DNA of 64,000 bases from Rhizobacter sp. AJA081-3 (lineage in GTDB: Bacteria; Pseudomonadota; Gammaproteobacteria; Burkholderiales; Burkholderiaceae_C): contig NZ_CP059067.1 of the NCBI RefSeq assembly GCF_017795745.1, forward strand, positions 3,968,001 to 4,032,000, read 5' to 3'. The position numbers and the translations under genes were made by a program. Shown piece by piece: positions 18,701 to 27,961 of the stretch (position 1 is its first letter; each line of letters starts with the position of its first letter). The notes under the pieces are model-generated. The model made no database searches, was not told the DNA's origin, and worked only from the letters and a program-made list of their open reading frames with translations.

Positions 18701-21700
18701 AGACGGCAAGCGCCGTCTTCACCACGTCAACTATGCGCACGCAGCCAGCGATCTTTGCGTCGCCCATCTTCTGCGCGAAGTATTCAACCGGGTCGGACAG
18801 CCCTTTCATGAACTTGGCAACCGGGTCCGAGTCGCTTGCCCCCGCTAGGGACTTGAAGTGCGCGCGAGCCTGGTTCGTTACGTCGCCTTTCATCGCGCCG
18901 CCGATGGGACCGTGCTCACGCGCGATCGCCATTACTTGCGTAGTGGGCGCAAAGGGACCGCCGCTGCGAGTGGTGTCGCCGCCGAAACCGAGCTCCGCAC
19001 CCCCGTCGACAAACCGCAGGAACACCTGACCCTTGTTGTCAGCGGGGTCGAAGCCGCGCAGTACGAACGTCCGGTGGTAGGCAACTATGTTGCGCTGCGA
19101 CGGGTTGCCGGACAGTTGTGACAGTAGCGACATTGAAACCCGCGCTTGGGACATGCGCGGGTAGAACGGGGGCTGCTTCAGTCGCTCACGCTCGCGGTTG
19201 AACTTCAGGTCGTCTACGCTCACCGGGCCCTCGTCTTCGATCACCGGGTCTGCTGCGGGAAGGGCGACGCCCAGCACGAAATCGAGCGTTCCGTGGCGGC
19301 TGTTGCGGCTGCCCGCCCCGGGCAGGAATTCGATTTCGCCCCGAGTGAGCGTTGCCAGGGCCATGCTTGACTTGTAGGCGCCACTGCGCATCTCCTCCTT
19401 GCGCGCGCTTACCTCCACCACGTATGCGTCAAGCACTGCTTTGAGCGTTTCCGGTGTATGCGCAACCTGGTTGTCGACAAACACGAGTGGCACCCGAAAC
19501 TCCGTGGCGCCACCCTTAACAGTGAACTCGAAGAGTTGGCCGGCCGCGCAACTCTGGGTCGGTGCTGCCGCGGGCACTGCAGGCCAGAACGCTTGCCGTC
19601 CCGAGCGCGGCAACACTTCTGTCTTCTCGGGTGGAAGCAGCGGTGGTGTCTCGGGCGGGTCGACCCGCAGCTTTCGCAGGAACCAATCGCGCGCCTCGAA
19701 GGGGTGACCGTAAGCCGGAAAGCTGAACTCGCCGGGTTCTACGCGGATCGAGAAGCGCTGCACGAGGACAGCGCGGTAACTCTCCGAGTTAGTCCGGCCG
19801 GACCGCTTGAACTCGCGGGTCGTGCGCTTTATGAGCACAGCCGGAATGCCGAGCGGCAACAGGAAGCCCTTGTACTCGACCGTCACCGAGGTGTCGCGGC
19901 GCAGCCGGGCTTGGTGCTCCCATTTGCTAATCGTGAGCGCGCCGGGGCGTTCGGAATCTGGCACTGCCGCTGGGGGATCCCAATTGCCCAGGAAATCGAA
20001 GCTTGCCCCGAACGGGGTGAGGAGGAGGAGGCTGGCGTGAAAGGGTTGTGAGACGAACTCACCTACCTCCGCCTTCGGCGCGGCGATGACTGATCCGCTG
20101 CCAGCGAGTGCCTTCTCGCCGAAGCTGCCTGTAAGCCCAACAAGATTGTGGCGGTCGTGGGCGTCCAGAGATGCGCGAAACTTGGAGGGGTCCTTCGAAG
20201 AGTATGGCTTTGGAGGCTGAAAGAAGTTCTCTCTGTTGAAGTCATCGGAGGCGAGCGCGCGCATCGGCAGCGCCCCGCCATGGACGTCACCCGCACGTAC
20301 ATGCCAAAGGTTGTTCGGCACTCCCCACGACCGCGTGGGTTCCGGCAGCGCCCGCCAACGCGACGGGGTGGGTTTGTTCCACACGGGCTTGAGCAGCGTG
20401 ACCGACAGCCGATACGGCAACTCGAGCCCGGTGACACCCTCCTCTTCCAAACTCTGGCCGGTGTCTTCTCGTAGACGCTCGGCGATGTCACGCTCGTGTA
20501 CGGCGTCCGTCGTCACTGCACGGAGCGAGAGCGATTCGTAGAAGCGCACCGGCGCACCACTCTCCGGTTCGGCGCTCCATCCGAGGAGCGAAGCCATCGA
20601 CAACGGCAACGCCGCGCCGCGGTCGAACGCTACCGTGAAGACGAGCCGGCTCGGACCCGACTCCACCGCCTGCGGCTCGAAATTCCGGAAGTAGTCCGGG
20701 TCGTCGTTGTCCTTGTATTCCTCTGCTCTCTGCTCGATCGCCTTCACCGCCGCGGGATCCGCCGTGCGAACGTCCTCATAGGCGTCGCTCAACTGTTGGC
20801 CAAACTCCTGCGTTAGGTACCGGAGAAACCATTTTGGCAGCGGCGCGCCAATGACCTTCAAACTCCCGAGAAATAGCCAGTCAGCGGAGCGAGTGCCATC
20901 CTTCTGGACGACCTGCGCGAACTGTGAATGAAGCTTGTCGCGAAACCGTTGGAGAACTTGGCGCACCGCGTTGTCGACTGGCGTCGACCAGTCCTTGAGC
21001 ATTGCGACGTCCGCGATCACCGCCAGCACGCGCGCCTCCTTCGACCGCATCGGCGCGCAGATGACCTCTTCGCTGGCCTTGCTGTTGCCCGACGCTGATG
21101 CCGAGTAGATGGACTCTTCCTGCAGGTGCTGGGAGGCTAGTTCGAACGATAGCTCGCCCGACGTACCCGAATCCGGCACGAGGACCCAGCCGCGCAAGCG
21201 CGGCTCGAGCTTGAGTCCACGAAACCGGAAGATTGCCGCGAACCCGTCGATCGTGCGGCGCACGATCAATCTGTATCCCTTGAGCGGAATCGCCCGCAGC
21301 CTGACGATCGTCGAGTCCCACCGAACCAGGTCCTCGGAAGCCGCGTCCTCTGCCTTCTCAAACCAGGCGACGTCAGCGCCCACAAAAGGCACGACGAAGC
21401 GGTGCGCGAAGACACCGTTGACGACCGCACGCGCGACCTCGGCGCCCTGGTATGCCTGCACGCATGCACCCGGCCCAGCGCTCAGCTCGTAGCTCGCGTT
21501 CGCGACATCCACCCAGTGGGTACCGAAGGGCACTGCGTCGAGGTTCTTGCACGCGCCGCGGCCGAAACTTTCGTCGATCCTCAATGCCGAGACAGGGAGC
21601 GGCGCGCCGCCCGCCTGCGCGACGAGCACGCCGGCCGCGCTACTCGAACGCCAGGAGGCCATCGCATGCATTGCCCGCGGGTTCGCCGCATGACGCGTGA

Positions 21701-22592
21701 ACTCGGCAATCAGCTGCACGTCGGGTTCGAACTGCGGCTGCAACCCAGCTACCGGCGGCACAAGCGCGACAAGCGCATCGCTTCTAAAGACAAGCTGGGC
21801 GCGCCGCAGCACACCGAGTGCTGCGCCAGCCGGCTCGAGCGAGCCCCGCGAGTCTGCCTCAGGTGCGACGACCACCGTGACGTGAGAGCAGGGCGCGGCG
21901 CCTTGCCTCAGCCGGATAGTGGCAACGTCCTTGCCGTGGAAGTCGAGCCGCCAGTCGCTGCGCAGTACTAACGTTGCGGTTCCGGCCAGGAGCACCTCCA
22001 AGTCCCTCGTGCCGCCATCCGTCGAATCGATCTTCACCGCGCAGCTGATGGACTCGCCTCTTTCGAGCCAGGTGAGAAGATCGCCGCGCCCGCGCGCGCG
22101 CAAGTGCGGGAACTCGATGTCAAATGTCCACAGGCGGCGCACCTTCCTCGCGGCCATCTTGAAGTCGCAACGCAGGCGAGTGCCGGTCAACAGTGCGCCG
22201 GTAAGCGCCAGCTCGAAGCTATCGTCGGAAGTGGAATGTAAGAGCTTCGGCCGACCATCGAACCAAGCCGTGTCGACGCGCCACGCGGGCTCGCCGTCTA
22301 AGCGAAGGCAGAAACTGTGGTCATCGCCGCTGAACGAGACAGCGCGCGCGCGATTCGACGTATGAGATGCCGCTGCGGCACTACCGACACCAGTGACGCC
22401 CGCGAGAAGGACGCGGCGGCGACTTAGCCGCACGTTGCGGAAAGGCGAGCCGGCGACGGCGTCTCCCTCCGCGAGTCCATTTGCGGCGGCGTCATTCTCT
22501 TCTCCCGCAACTCCACCCCGCGGCGAATCGAGATCCTTCACGGCACGCCTCCGATTCGCGGCGAACATAGTCCAAAGCAGTGAACTACGCAT
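15765..22592 (-). CDS. Giant protein (2275 aa) with Tat-type signal, coiled-coil middle and beta-rich C-terminus
   Basis: The ATG at 22592 opens a long N-region followed by a twin-arginine motif and hydrophobic stretch (RLSRRRVLLAGVTGVGSAAA, residues 55-74), which looks like a Tat export signal. A later internal start before this motif is possible, since no good ribosome site precedes 22592. Residues 80-1200 are beta-rich with many Arg-Phe-Val strands. Residues about 1250-1850 are Leu/Ala-rich helices with heptad character (for example LQRLQNDLPGLLGDARDQVE), probably coiled coil. Residues 1900-2200 are again beta-rich with repeated Gly-aromatic strands (FEYGGVTGVEFGGGLARGT). The protein would be exported folded, perhaps with a cofactor or partner. 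No homologous family is recognised. It heads the operon with the 1522-aa protein and the protease homologue. Confidence 0.8.
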   Translation of the reverse strand: MRSSLLWTMFAANRRRAVKDLDSPRGGVAGEENDAAANGLAEGDAVAGSPFRNVRLSRRRVLLAGVTGVGSAAAASHTSNRARAVSFSGDDHSFCLRLDGEPAWRVDTAWFDGRPKLLHSTSDDSFELALTGALLTGTRLRCDFKMAARKVRRLWTFDIEFPHLRARGRGDLLTWLERGESISCAVKIDSTDGGTRDLEVLLAGTATLVLRSDWRLDFHGKDVATIRLRQGAAPCSHVTVVVAPEADSRGSLEPAGAALGVLRRAQLVFRSDALVALVPPVAGLQPQFEPDVQLIAEFTRHAANPRAMHAMASWRSSSAAGVLVAQAGGAPLPVSALRIDESFGRGACKNLDAVPFGTHWVDVANASYELSAGPGACVQAYQGAEVARAVVNGVFAHRFVVPFVGADVAWFEKAEDAASEDLVRWDSTIVRLRAIPLKGYRLIVRRTIDGFAAIFRFRGLKLEPRLRGWVLVPDSGTSGELSFELASQHLQEESIYSASASGNSKASEEVICAPMRSKEARVLAVIADVAMLKDWSTPVDNAVRQVLQRFRDKLHSQFAQVVQKDGTRSADWLFLGSLKVIGAPLPKWFLRYLTQEFGQQLSDAYEDVRTADPAAVKAIEQRAEEYKDNDDPDYFRNFEPQAVESGPSRLVFTVAFDRGAALPLSMASLLGWSAEPESGAPVRFYESLSLRAVTTDAVHERDIAERLREDTGQSLEEEGVTGLELPYRLSVTLLKPVWNKPTPSRWRALPEPTRSWGVPNNLWHVRAGDVHGGALPMRALASDDFNRENFFQPPKPYSSKDPSKFRASLDAHDRHNLVGLTGSFGEKALAGSGSVIAAPKAEVGEFVSQPFHASLLLLTPFGASFDFLGNWDPPAAVPDSERPGALTISKWEHQARLRRDTSVTVEYKGFLLPLGIPAVLIKRTTREFKRSGRTNSESYRAVLVQRFSIRVEPGEFSFPAYGHPFEARDWFLRKLRVDPPETPPLLPPEKTEVLPRSGRQAFWPAVPAAAPTQSCAAGQLFEFTVKGGATEFRVPLVFVDNQVAHTPETLKAVLDAYVVEVSARKEEMRSGAYKSSMALATLTRGEIEFLPGAGSRNSRHGTLDFVLGVALPAADPVIEDEGPVSVDDLKFNRERERLKQPPFYPRMSQARVSMSLLSQLSGNPSQRNIVAYHRTFVLRGFDPADNKGQVFLRFVDGGAELGFGGDTTRSGGPFAPTTQVMAIAREHGPIGGAMKGDVTNQARAHFKSLAGASDSDPVAKFMKGLSDPVEYFAQKMGDAKIAGCVRIVDVVKTALAVSGTQVPKLNQQEVFDDLVELLRPVLQDASSGPATVLKALAETLEKSGLPASALEKLRPSINAARRSIDVARAGLGVSPTDAAAVGAAVSGAYSHLKQFLDDARNLAENPVALLPPSVAQAFAAARKVLSDLQTLRTALDDLPRLFWSEAMAALTAEVARLESFVVSQPEYRALQDVVTSLRATLNALERAAMQAALDRAAAVMGELLQPMLALQRWAELAAEVATNAALKEVIPLVAAAFEANDQLEDIRSSVDATLDELSRTDGVVDRLNTQLSAAADATKRRAIEDALQSVVQLREGLITFAAVAEQRVKLEQASPLNVVRIARSYLEAYDVLLRTGAELHRHLRDLNVLVDFQRGLLDALKKTDLGAQLQRLQNDLPGLLGDARDQVEEAIATALRFAVEVRNASDNDFKALLANLRQAVMEELSVRLNAAASALLPQAAELMSHMEQVQARLDAAVVRLATPLDKLRGLLGQVSDIDLSSVEPYLSEDFGARLKRLAGGIRDFGDAWPSTGKKNGPQAMRAAYVASALFQEVSTLVAYLADMIGGGNLGGLVDVRGIAEKVLTEIGVPSKLRISYDWRCDIDEFPRGGGAVFRPVPGRGSGGGGSPQLTIASRNEVSLRGNGTSGSVTGRLDAFSLHLFGSAPFLILDFHPITFQAGSNQPMKFDVRLENVRFGQALKFVNELAALLNADSGFYVQLLQGRPGIEVGYRFNKDIIQLAAMTLQNVSFSVAVLLPFDNSATRFKVAVGTRQKPILASVGIYGGGFFAALTMRADTMELIEASFEYGGVTGVEFGGGLARGTCKITAGVYLALGVRDEITGFFCASGALTIASIFRAGGELLVSLRRSGNSMAGLAVYTFSFSIGLVDYSYSVSVSYTKGGGGNMTESADGQRPQQPAGTTADAINRLAVARRNLDATRDTASRARGDGSAPDTADHVADFIEAASATGRLHPGLAEGSAWLAYVGAFADLDEVAR

Positions 22593-22882
22593 CCCCTAAG
22601 TTGTCGACGAGTGGTGCAAGGGCCATCTGGACATTGCCGTCGGGTTGCCGATCGGCGTCTCGTCTTCGGGCTCTAGATCGAAGCGCTACCAAAGCCGGGG
22701 GACAACGCACCGCGAGCGGTCGCCATAAACGACAGCGATGAGGGCCAGAGCCTGACTGGCGGTCCCAGTCAGGCTCTGGTCCAGGACGTGGGCGGCGACA
22801 TGCCGACGGACAATCGGCGTGACTTCAACTGCTGGGGCATCCAGTGCCGGCGCTGTTCTGCTGACTTGTTCACGCGTCCCGA
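22593..22882. other. Intergenic region with strong hairpin
   Basis: This 290-base gap lies between the 3-prime end of the 22883-24148 gene and the 5-prime end of the 2275-aa gene, both minus strand. It contains the perfect inverted repeat listed separately and must hold the promoter of the giant-protein operon. No gene was seen. Confidence 0.5.
22745..22779 (-). terminator. Perfect 15-bp stem-loop, likely transcription terminator
   Basis: CCAGAGCCTGACTGG and its exact reverse complement CCAGTCAGGCTCTGG flank a 5-base loop. It lies about 100 bases beyond the stop of the minus-strand gene at 22883 and before the start of the giant-protein operon, where a terminator is expected. There is no T-run on either side, so an intrinsic terminator is not certain. 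An RNA-processing site or protein-bound palindrome is also possible. Confidence 0.5.
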
Positions 22883-24148
22883 CTAACTCGGGTCTTGGCT
22901 GTCGCCCGCGAGGCCCTCGGCCTGGAAAACAGCTCGCCCCCACGCAAGCACCGCAGGAGAGATTGGCTGAAGCCGTCTCCCCGACCATTCCTGTACTTCG
23001 TTCCTCGGCGACGCCGCGAACCTCATGATCGCAGGCGTGCTCGCGATCGCGTGGAAACTGAACTGCACATTCCCGACAGCGACGTAGATGGTGCCGCCAG
23101 CTTGCACATAAAGGCGCACCCCATCGATCGGATCTTCAGCCAGCTCCTCAATCCAATGACAGACTCGTTGCTTGAACGCGTATGTCTCCTTCGGTAGCAT
23201 CTGCGATCCCCTGTAGAACCCGGCACGCTGATTCGTTGCGGCGTTCAGAAGGTTGGCAGCGGCAAAGGCATAGGCTGCCTCGCCGCGCGTTCTGATCTCA
23301 ATGCCGAGCGCAGCACGTGCCTCCCTCAGCTGGCTCGTTGCGATCTCCTGAGGCTCAGTGGCCGCCGCCAGATTGGCTGTGGCTTCGTCCACGGACTGCC
23401 CCAGGGGCGCGCCCGACTCCGCCAGGCGCATATGATTCGTAAGAAACCGAATCTGCGGCAGATGCCTCCGGCCAGTTCCCCCAAGGTCTGCCAACTCGAA
23501 CAGCGATACGACCTTTGTGCTCTCCGAGCGACTGCGGTGGTGCGGCGCAAATGTAGGGTGGCAGAAGACCGCGACTAGCTCCCGGCACTGGCCTTCGCAA
23601 TAGAGCGCCTGACGGTGTGCCTTTTCTTCTGTGAATCTGTAGATTAGCCAATGATCACGCCCGGCAGAGAGGAACGGCACGATTGGCCGCGCGTCTGACC
23701 GGTACTGCGCATGAGGAAGGTACCCGTCGCGAGTCGGCTCGCCGCCACTTGAAAATGCGACGTGACGCTGCCAAGGCGCTAGCGGAGCGGCCAATTCACC
23801 GACAAGCGTGCGGAATAGAAGCGCTGCCCAGGGTAGACAACGCTTCGCTTCCAACCGCTGGAACCTACCCATCATGAAGTCCATGAGAGCATCCTTAGCG
23901 GGATCTTCCTTCCGCGTGAACAGCGTGATGAAGTGACCGTCATTGGAGGCAACAAGAACGAAGTCATCGGCCCACCGCCCGCTGCGCCACATGACTCCCT
24001 GCGATGTCCCAGCGGTCTCCAGTCTCACGCGGATTTCAGTGCGGCCCTCGTTCTTGCCGGCCCGCTTGTCAAGCACGGTTAGAACATAGTCACCTATGAG
24101 CTGCTTCTCACGGACGGTCGCATCGTGATAGTCGGCCTCGGCGAACAC
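22883..24148 (-). CDS. Hypothetical protein, third gene of PLD-containing operon; 5-prime end probably frameshifted
   Basis: The 421-aa frame begins at a GTG at 24148, but coding-like sequence (SFETWCANHDDSHRARW, then CRELYPWQ) continues in the same frame upstream to a stop at 24278-24280, with no start codon. A TTG at 24395 in another frame overlaps the stop of the preceding gene as TTGA and opens MNWRRFYAVGCAWLLALS. A one-base indel near 24250-24290 would join them into about 503 aa. The C-terminal part (LPKETYAFKQRVCHWIEEL, then GTIYVAVGNVQFSFHAI) is alpha/beta and well formed. No domain is recognised. The gene follows the 560-aa gene in what is probably one operon with the PLD-like gene and the BREX remnant. 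Confidence 0.65.
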   Translation of the reverse strand: MFAEADYHDATVREKQLIGDYVLTVLDKRAGKNEGRTEIRVRLETAGTSQGVMWRSGRWADDFVLVASNDGHFITLFTRKEDPAKDALMDFMMGRFQRLEAKRCLPWAALLFRTLVGELAAPLAPWQRHVAFSSGGEPTRDGYLPHAQYRSDARPIVPFLSAGRDHWLIYRFTEEKAHRQALYCEGQCRELVAVFCHPTFAPHHRSRSESTKVVSLFELADLGGTGRRHLPQIRFLTNHMRLAESGAPLGQSVDEATANLAAATEPQEIATSQLREARAALGIEIRTRGEAAYAFAAANLLNAATNQRAGFYRGSQMLPKETYAFKQRVCHWIEELAEDPIDGVRLYVQAGGTIYVAVGNVQFSFHAIASTPAIMRFAASPRNEVQEWSGRRLQPISPAVLAWGRAVFQAEGLAGDSQDPS

Positions 24149-24391
24149 CTGCCACGGGTATAGCTCGCGGCACCACCGAGCTCGGTGACTGTCATCGTGA
24201 TTGGCACACCACGTCTCGAAAGAGAGGGCGCGAACGGACTGTGCGAGCAGATTGGCCTCCGATGTCTTGTGAGGTCCTTACGGCGGGATGAAAGCAATTC
24301 CCTAGCAGCGCCGGGCTAAATGCACCAAGCGCCCGGCCGCGGGAAAGCGCCAGCAGCCACGCACACCCCACGGCATAGAACCTTCGCCAGT

Positions 24392-26074
24392 TCAACCCTT
24401 GGCATCACCTGACAGCGCTCCGGTCAACCGAGCCTTTCCTCTCCTCGTCAGAGTGTAGCCACTGGCTGTGTCTCGCAGCAGACCAGCTTGCTCACAGAGC
24501 ATGAGCGCATGGTTCAGCTTGTCTTCTGACCGAGCTGGTAGGGGTAAGCTGGCCAACTTGTCGAATCGTTCCAGACCGTAGTCGCCCATCACGAATCGGA
24601 AGCGGTTCTTGCCGTCGTTCCTCAAGGACCGATCGCGGGCAACCGTGAAGTGCCGGAGCACTACCCAGTCCTTGACGAGGCGACTTAGGAAGTCCGCCAC
24701 ACTCATCGACTGGGAGCGATTCACCAAGTCATGCAGCGACATCAGCGAGCAGAAGTCCGAATCGCTGCGCAGAATCTTCAGCGCTTGGGGATACCTGGCA
24801 AGGTTTCCCACCTCAATGGCGCAAAGCAGAAGACCAATGTAGGCATCGGCAACCGCGTGACACTTGCTGCCAAAGTCCAGTCGGCTCTCGTCCTCAAGTC
24901 TGTCGATGAGTAAGAAGATGTCGGCAACGTTCTCAGTCTGCTGCTCCAATCGCATTGCGGCACTTGCCGCGGCCGCGTACATCGATTCGAAGTTGCCCTG
25001 CTGTCCAGCCAGCGCAACAAGCTGCTGTGCGACCTTTGCGCGCATGACTCTCGGAAGGCACGCGACGCCAGCCGCTGCGACGTCAGCGCAGCAGTCATCA
25101 ATCGCCTGGCTCCCTCCCCCGACCTCCTTGTCGTGGATCCAGCGCTCCACCGCGCAATAGAGCGCCTCAAGGCAGAGCCGCTGCAATTGGCGAACCTGCA
25201 GAACAGCCCATCTCGCCTGACTGGGAATCAAATCTGGCTCAACGATCGACGCACCATCGACTGCCATACCTCGCGCCATGCAGGTGCGCACTTCATCGGC
25301 GTCCGCTGCAGCGGCGTAACCCAATGCTTTGTTGGCAACGGAAACAGCATTGACGGCCCGAAGCGCCAGCTGCAGCGTTAGCCACCTCCGTCTGTCCTCG
25401 CTGGAGGCGCCATCATCCAATCGCTGTGGGAAGAACCGCTCGAGGAAGGCGTCCTGCTCCTCCTTGGATGGTGACGTGACGTCCAGCGCGCCATGAAGCG
25501 CATCAATCTGCGTACGCTTGCTGGTGGTCTTATCCGTCGACTTCAGCCACCTGTATCCCGAAAGATGCTTGACGGCACTGTCGTAGGCAGAAGCCAAGCG
25601 CTCACCCGCCTGGAGACAGCCGTATATCGAGTATTTCCGCTTCTCTAGGAAGCCCAGCCCGGTGGTCAGGCTCGGCCTGTAGGTCACCGCCTCAAACAAG
25701 GTCGCCTCGCTCGCTCCGAATGTCGAGAATGCGAGTTGCACACTCTTGTTGTCCTCTGGGAACTTCCGACGCATACCAGCCAGCTGTGGCTTCTTGGGAT
25801 TCGCCCACACGATTGCAAGCTCCATCTTTTCGAAAGCACCTTCGAACAGCGCCCTGGCATCGCGTGACTTTTCCGCGGCGCCGCCTTCGAGGGCCTTCTC
25901 CACCTGGACCGCTGTCCAACAAAGTGCCGAGTAGACACGGATGTACCGAACGTAGTTGTTGAAGCCCGGTAGCGCCCCGTTGTATAGCCGCTCGTTCGTT
26001 GCCGCGAGACCCAACGGGTCATCGCCGACGAAACCCCGCTGCACAGGGGTCACGAAGACTGGAGCGTCAAGCAT
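24392..26074 (-). CDS. Hypothetical protein (560 aa), second gene of PLD-containing operon
   Basis: The ATG at 26074 overlaps the end of the preceding PLD-like gene by eight bases, and the stop overlaps a TTG of the next gene by four, so the three genes are coupled. The protein is almost entirely helical (many Ala, Leu and Arg), opening MLDAPVFVTPVQRGFVGDDP. The final 70 residues (GLERFDKLASLPLPARSEDK, then LCEQAGLLRDTASGYTLTRR) have the look of a winged-helix domain. No catalytic motif or membrane segment is visible. The location inside a decayed BREX locus suggests a defence role; this is context only. Confidence 0.75.
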   Translation of the reverse strand: MLDAPVFVTPVQRGFVGDDPLGLAATNERLYNGALPGFNNYVRYIRVYSALCWTAVQVEKALEGGAAEKSRDARALFEGAFEKMELAIVWANPKKPQLAGMRRKFPEDNKSVQLAFSTFGASEATLFEAVTYRPSLTTGLGFLEKRKYSIYGCLQAGERLASAYDSAVKHLSGYRWLKSTDKTTSKRTQIDALHGALDVTSPSKEEQDAFLERFFPQRLDDGASSEDRRRWLTLQLALRAVNAVSVANKALGYAAAADADEVRTCMARGMAVDGASIVEPDLIPSQARWAVLQVRQLQRLCLEALYCAVERWIHDKEVGGGSQAIDDCCADVAAAGVACLPRVMRAKVAQQLVALAGQQGNFESMYAAAASAAMRLEQQTENVADIFLLIDRLEDESRLDFGSKCHAVADAYIGLLLCAIEVGNLARYPQALKILRSDSDFCSLMSLHDLVNRSQSMSVADFLSRLVKDWVVLRHFTVARDRSLRNDGKNRFRFVMGDYGLERFDKLASLPLPARSEDKLNHALMLCEQAGLLRDTASGYTLTRRGKARLTGALSGDAKG

Positions 26075-27697
26075 GCTGGAGCTCCCGCAGAATGGCCGTC
26101 AATCGGCTACGGTTTGCGGAAAAGATGACCAGGCCGCGGCACATCAGATTCTGATGGACTAAGTAGTGCTTGCTCCTCAGTGCCTTCAACTCGTCCTTGT
26201 CGAGCGACCTATTGCAAAGGGGGCAGGCGCTCCTGGCAATTCCGGCAGTGTCCAGGAGACCCTGTGTCAGTGGAAGTCGACTGTGCGTGCGCATCGCTTG
26301 CGCCACTTGCGCGACCTCTTGATCGGCTTGTCCACGCCCCCGTGATGGCCCGGTTGCTGCCATTCTCAGCAGGGCAATCAGCGCGTCGTCGACAGTAGCA
26401 GCGCTCACGATTCGGGCGGCCGTATCCGCTAACCGTTGCCGCTCATCCATCGTCAGCCTTGAGAAGAGGTCGCGCTCGAAGCCCTCCTTCGCAAGAGAAG
26501 CGAATTCCTCGACATTAAGGCTCGTTCCGCTGGCTCGGTCCACTGCTTCTTTGAACGACGACAGCGGCACCGGCGAGCCGATAGCATCAAGCCGCGACAT
26601 GGCATAGACCGCCATTGCTGCCGCAATCTGCGCAACTCTAGCCCGCGCTGGGGCGGCATACCCAAAACTGGAGTATTGATCGAGCCAGGATACGCATGGC
26701 TCTACGAACGCTGGCTGCCGAATAGTCCGATCGACAACCCGGGATGCCACTACCTCAGCAAGGAGTCCCGCATCGGCGCGATCAGGTTGCTCATCCAACT
26801 TCTTCGGGATGCCTTCACATAGACGATCAAGCAGGACGTACATCTCGGTCATAGACAGGTCCTGACGTCTCCGGTCACGAGCGTCTTCGTTCCGGCCATC
26901 GCTCAACTTCTTCTTTACCGGCGGGGCCTCGTCCTCGCCTTCGTCGATCTCCTCGTCATCCGTCTCAGCTTCGTCGCTCTGTGAGTTCAGCCAGTGATTC
27001 AATGCGGTCAGCGCCTTGTCATATCTGCGCCGTTCGGAACTGGTCTTAGCGCGCTTCTCGCCGCTTTCAAGCCAGCTATCGAACAAGAAGTCCTCATCCA
27101 GCTCTTCGGCCGGTTGGGGCTCCGGAGTCTTTCCCCTTGACTTCCCCGCTACGACGCCGGCCTGAGAAGCCAAGATCTGAATGACCTGTGCGACGTCATG
27201 AAGGCTGAAGTTCCCCTGAAGGACACGGCTGATCGCCGCGCGGCGTTCGCGCTCTTGCGCTGAGATCTTCAGTTCTTCGCGAAGGTTGAGCCAGCAAGTC
27301 GCTTCCATGCCAACGCAAGAGACTTTGAGTTGCACCGCAGAACTCGTGTCGAAGGCAGGAACATGCCGGATAGCGAAGCTCCCGCCCTTCAGCTCAGCAT
27401 GACCCTCATGGACGGTCACCTGGTCACGTTCAATTCGAACGTCAATGACCGCGGGCAGTTCAGCCCGGGAGGTCACCAAGCCTTCCAGGCAGCGCTCCTC
27501 CGTTAGCCAAGCATCCACAAACAAGGCAGCCTGGGGCTCAAACTCGTCGGGATCAATGGTGACCTCGAAGCCTTTTGTCTCCACCGTCTTCCAGGCGAAC
27601 GGACTTTCGCGGAGCCATCTTGCGAGCGAAATCTCGACGTTCTTTCTCGTCTCAAGGCTCTGATAGGTTGCATTGACGGACCCTGTCACCACCAGCA
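26067..27697 (-). pseudogene. Phospholipase-D-like protein, front end lost at a junction with brxC
   Basis: The frame reads DVLVVTGSVNATYQSLETRK, the second half of a PLD-family HKD nuclease motif (GSxN), directly at its left end. The expected HxK half is absent. At about 27697 the sequence passes abruptly into brxC in another frame, so the first part of the gene is gone. The open frame extends artificially to 27788. The remaining 540 residues include an acidic low-complexity linker (about residues 265-300 of the open frame) and a C-terminal zinc-finger-like CPLCNRSLDKDE with His and Cys following (KHYLVHQNLMCRG). With HxK missing the nuclease would be dead, and no start codon with a ribosome site is evident. 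The downstream genes are coupled to it. Confidence 0.6.
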
Positions 27698-27961
27698 CGT
27701 CATGAGCTTGGTGTTCTCGGCGATGTACTGACCTACCTCGTCGACGAAGAAGTTCAGCCGAAAGTTGGCGGGCTTCTGATCCAGCCACGCCTTCACCTGG
27801 TTGCCGAAGTCCTCGATCGACACGCTGTACTGCGCCCTGTACTTGTCCAGGATGCCTTTGGCGTGTGCCGCGTCCTCGCCAGTGACCTCGCCGTATGCGC
27901 GAGCCACATTGCCGGCTTCAAGCAGTGCCTGCTCTCGACCCTTCTCCCAAGGCTTGTTCGC
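27686..27961 (-). pseudogene. brxC: Internal fragment of BREX ATPase gene brxC
   Basis: A 91-codon frame reads ANKPWEKGREQALLEAGN, VARAYGEVTGEDAAHAKG, ILDKYRAQYSVSIEDFGNQ and FRLNFFVDEVGQYIAENT. This is the highly characteristic Walker-B region (FFVDE) of BrxC/PglY, the roughly 1200-aa AAA ATPase of BREX phage-exclusion systems. It starts without a start codon right after brxB sequence in a different frame. It breaks off after TKLM (where BrxC normally continues) into PLD-like sequence, ending TCWW then stop. Both flanks are therefore deletion or recombination junctions. It cannot function. Confidence 0.88.
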
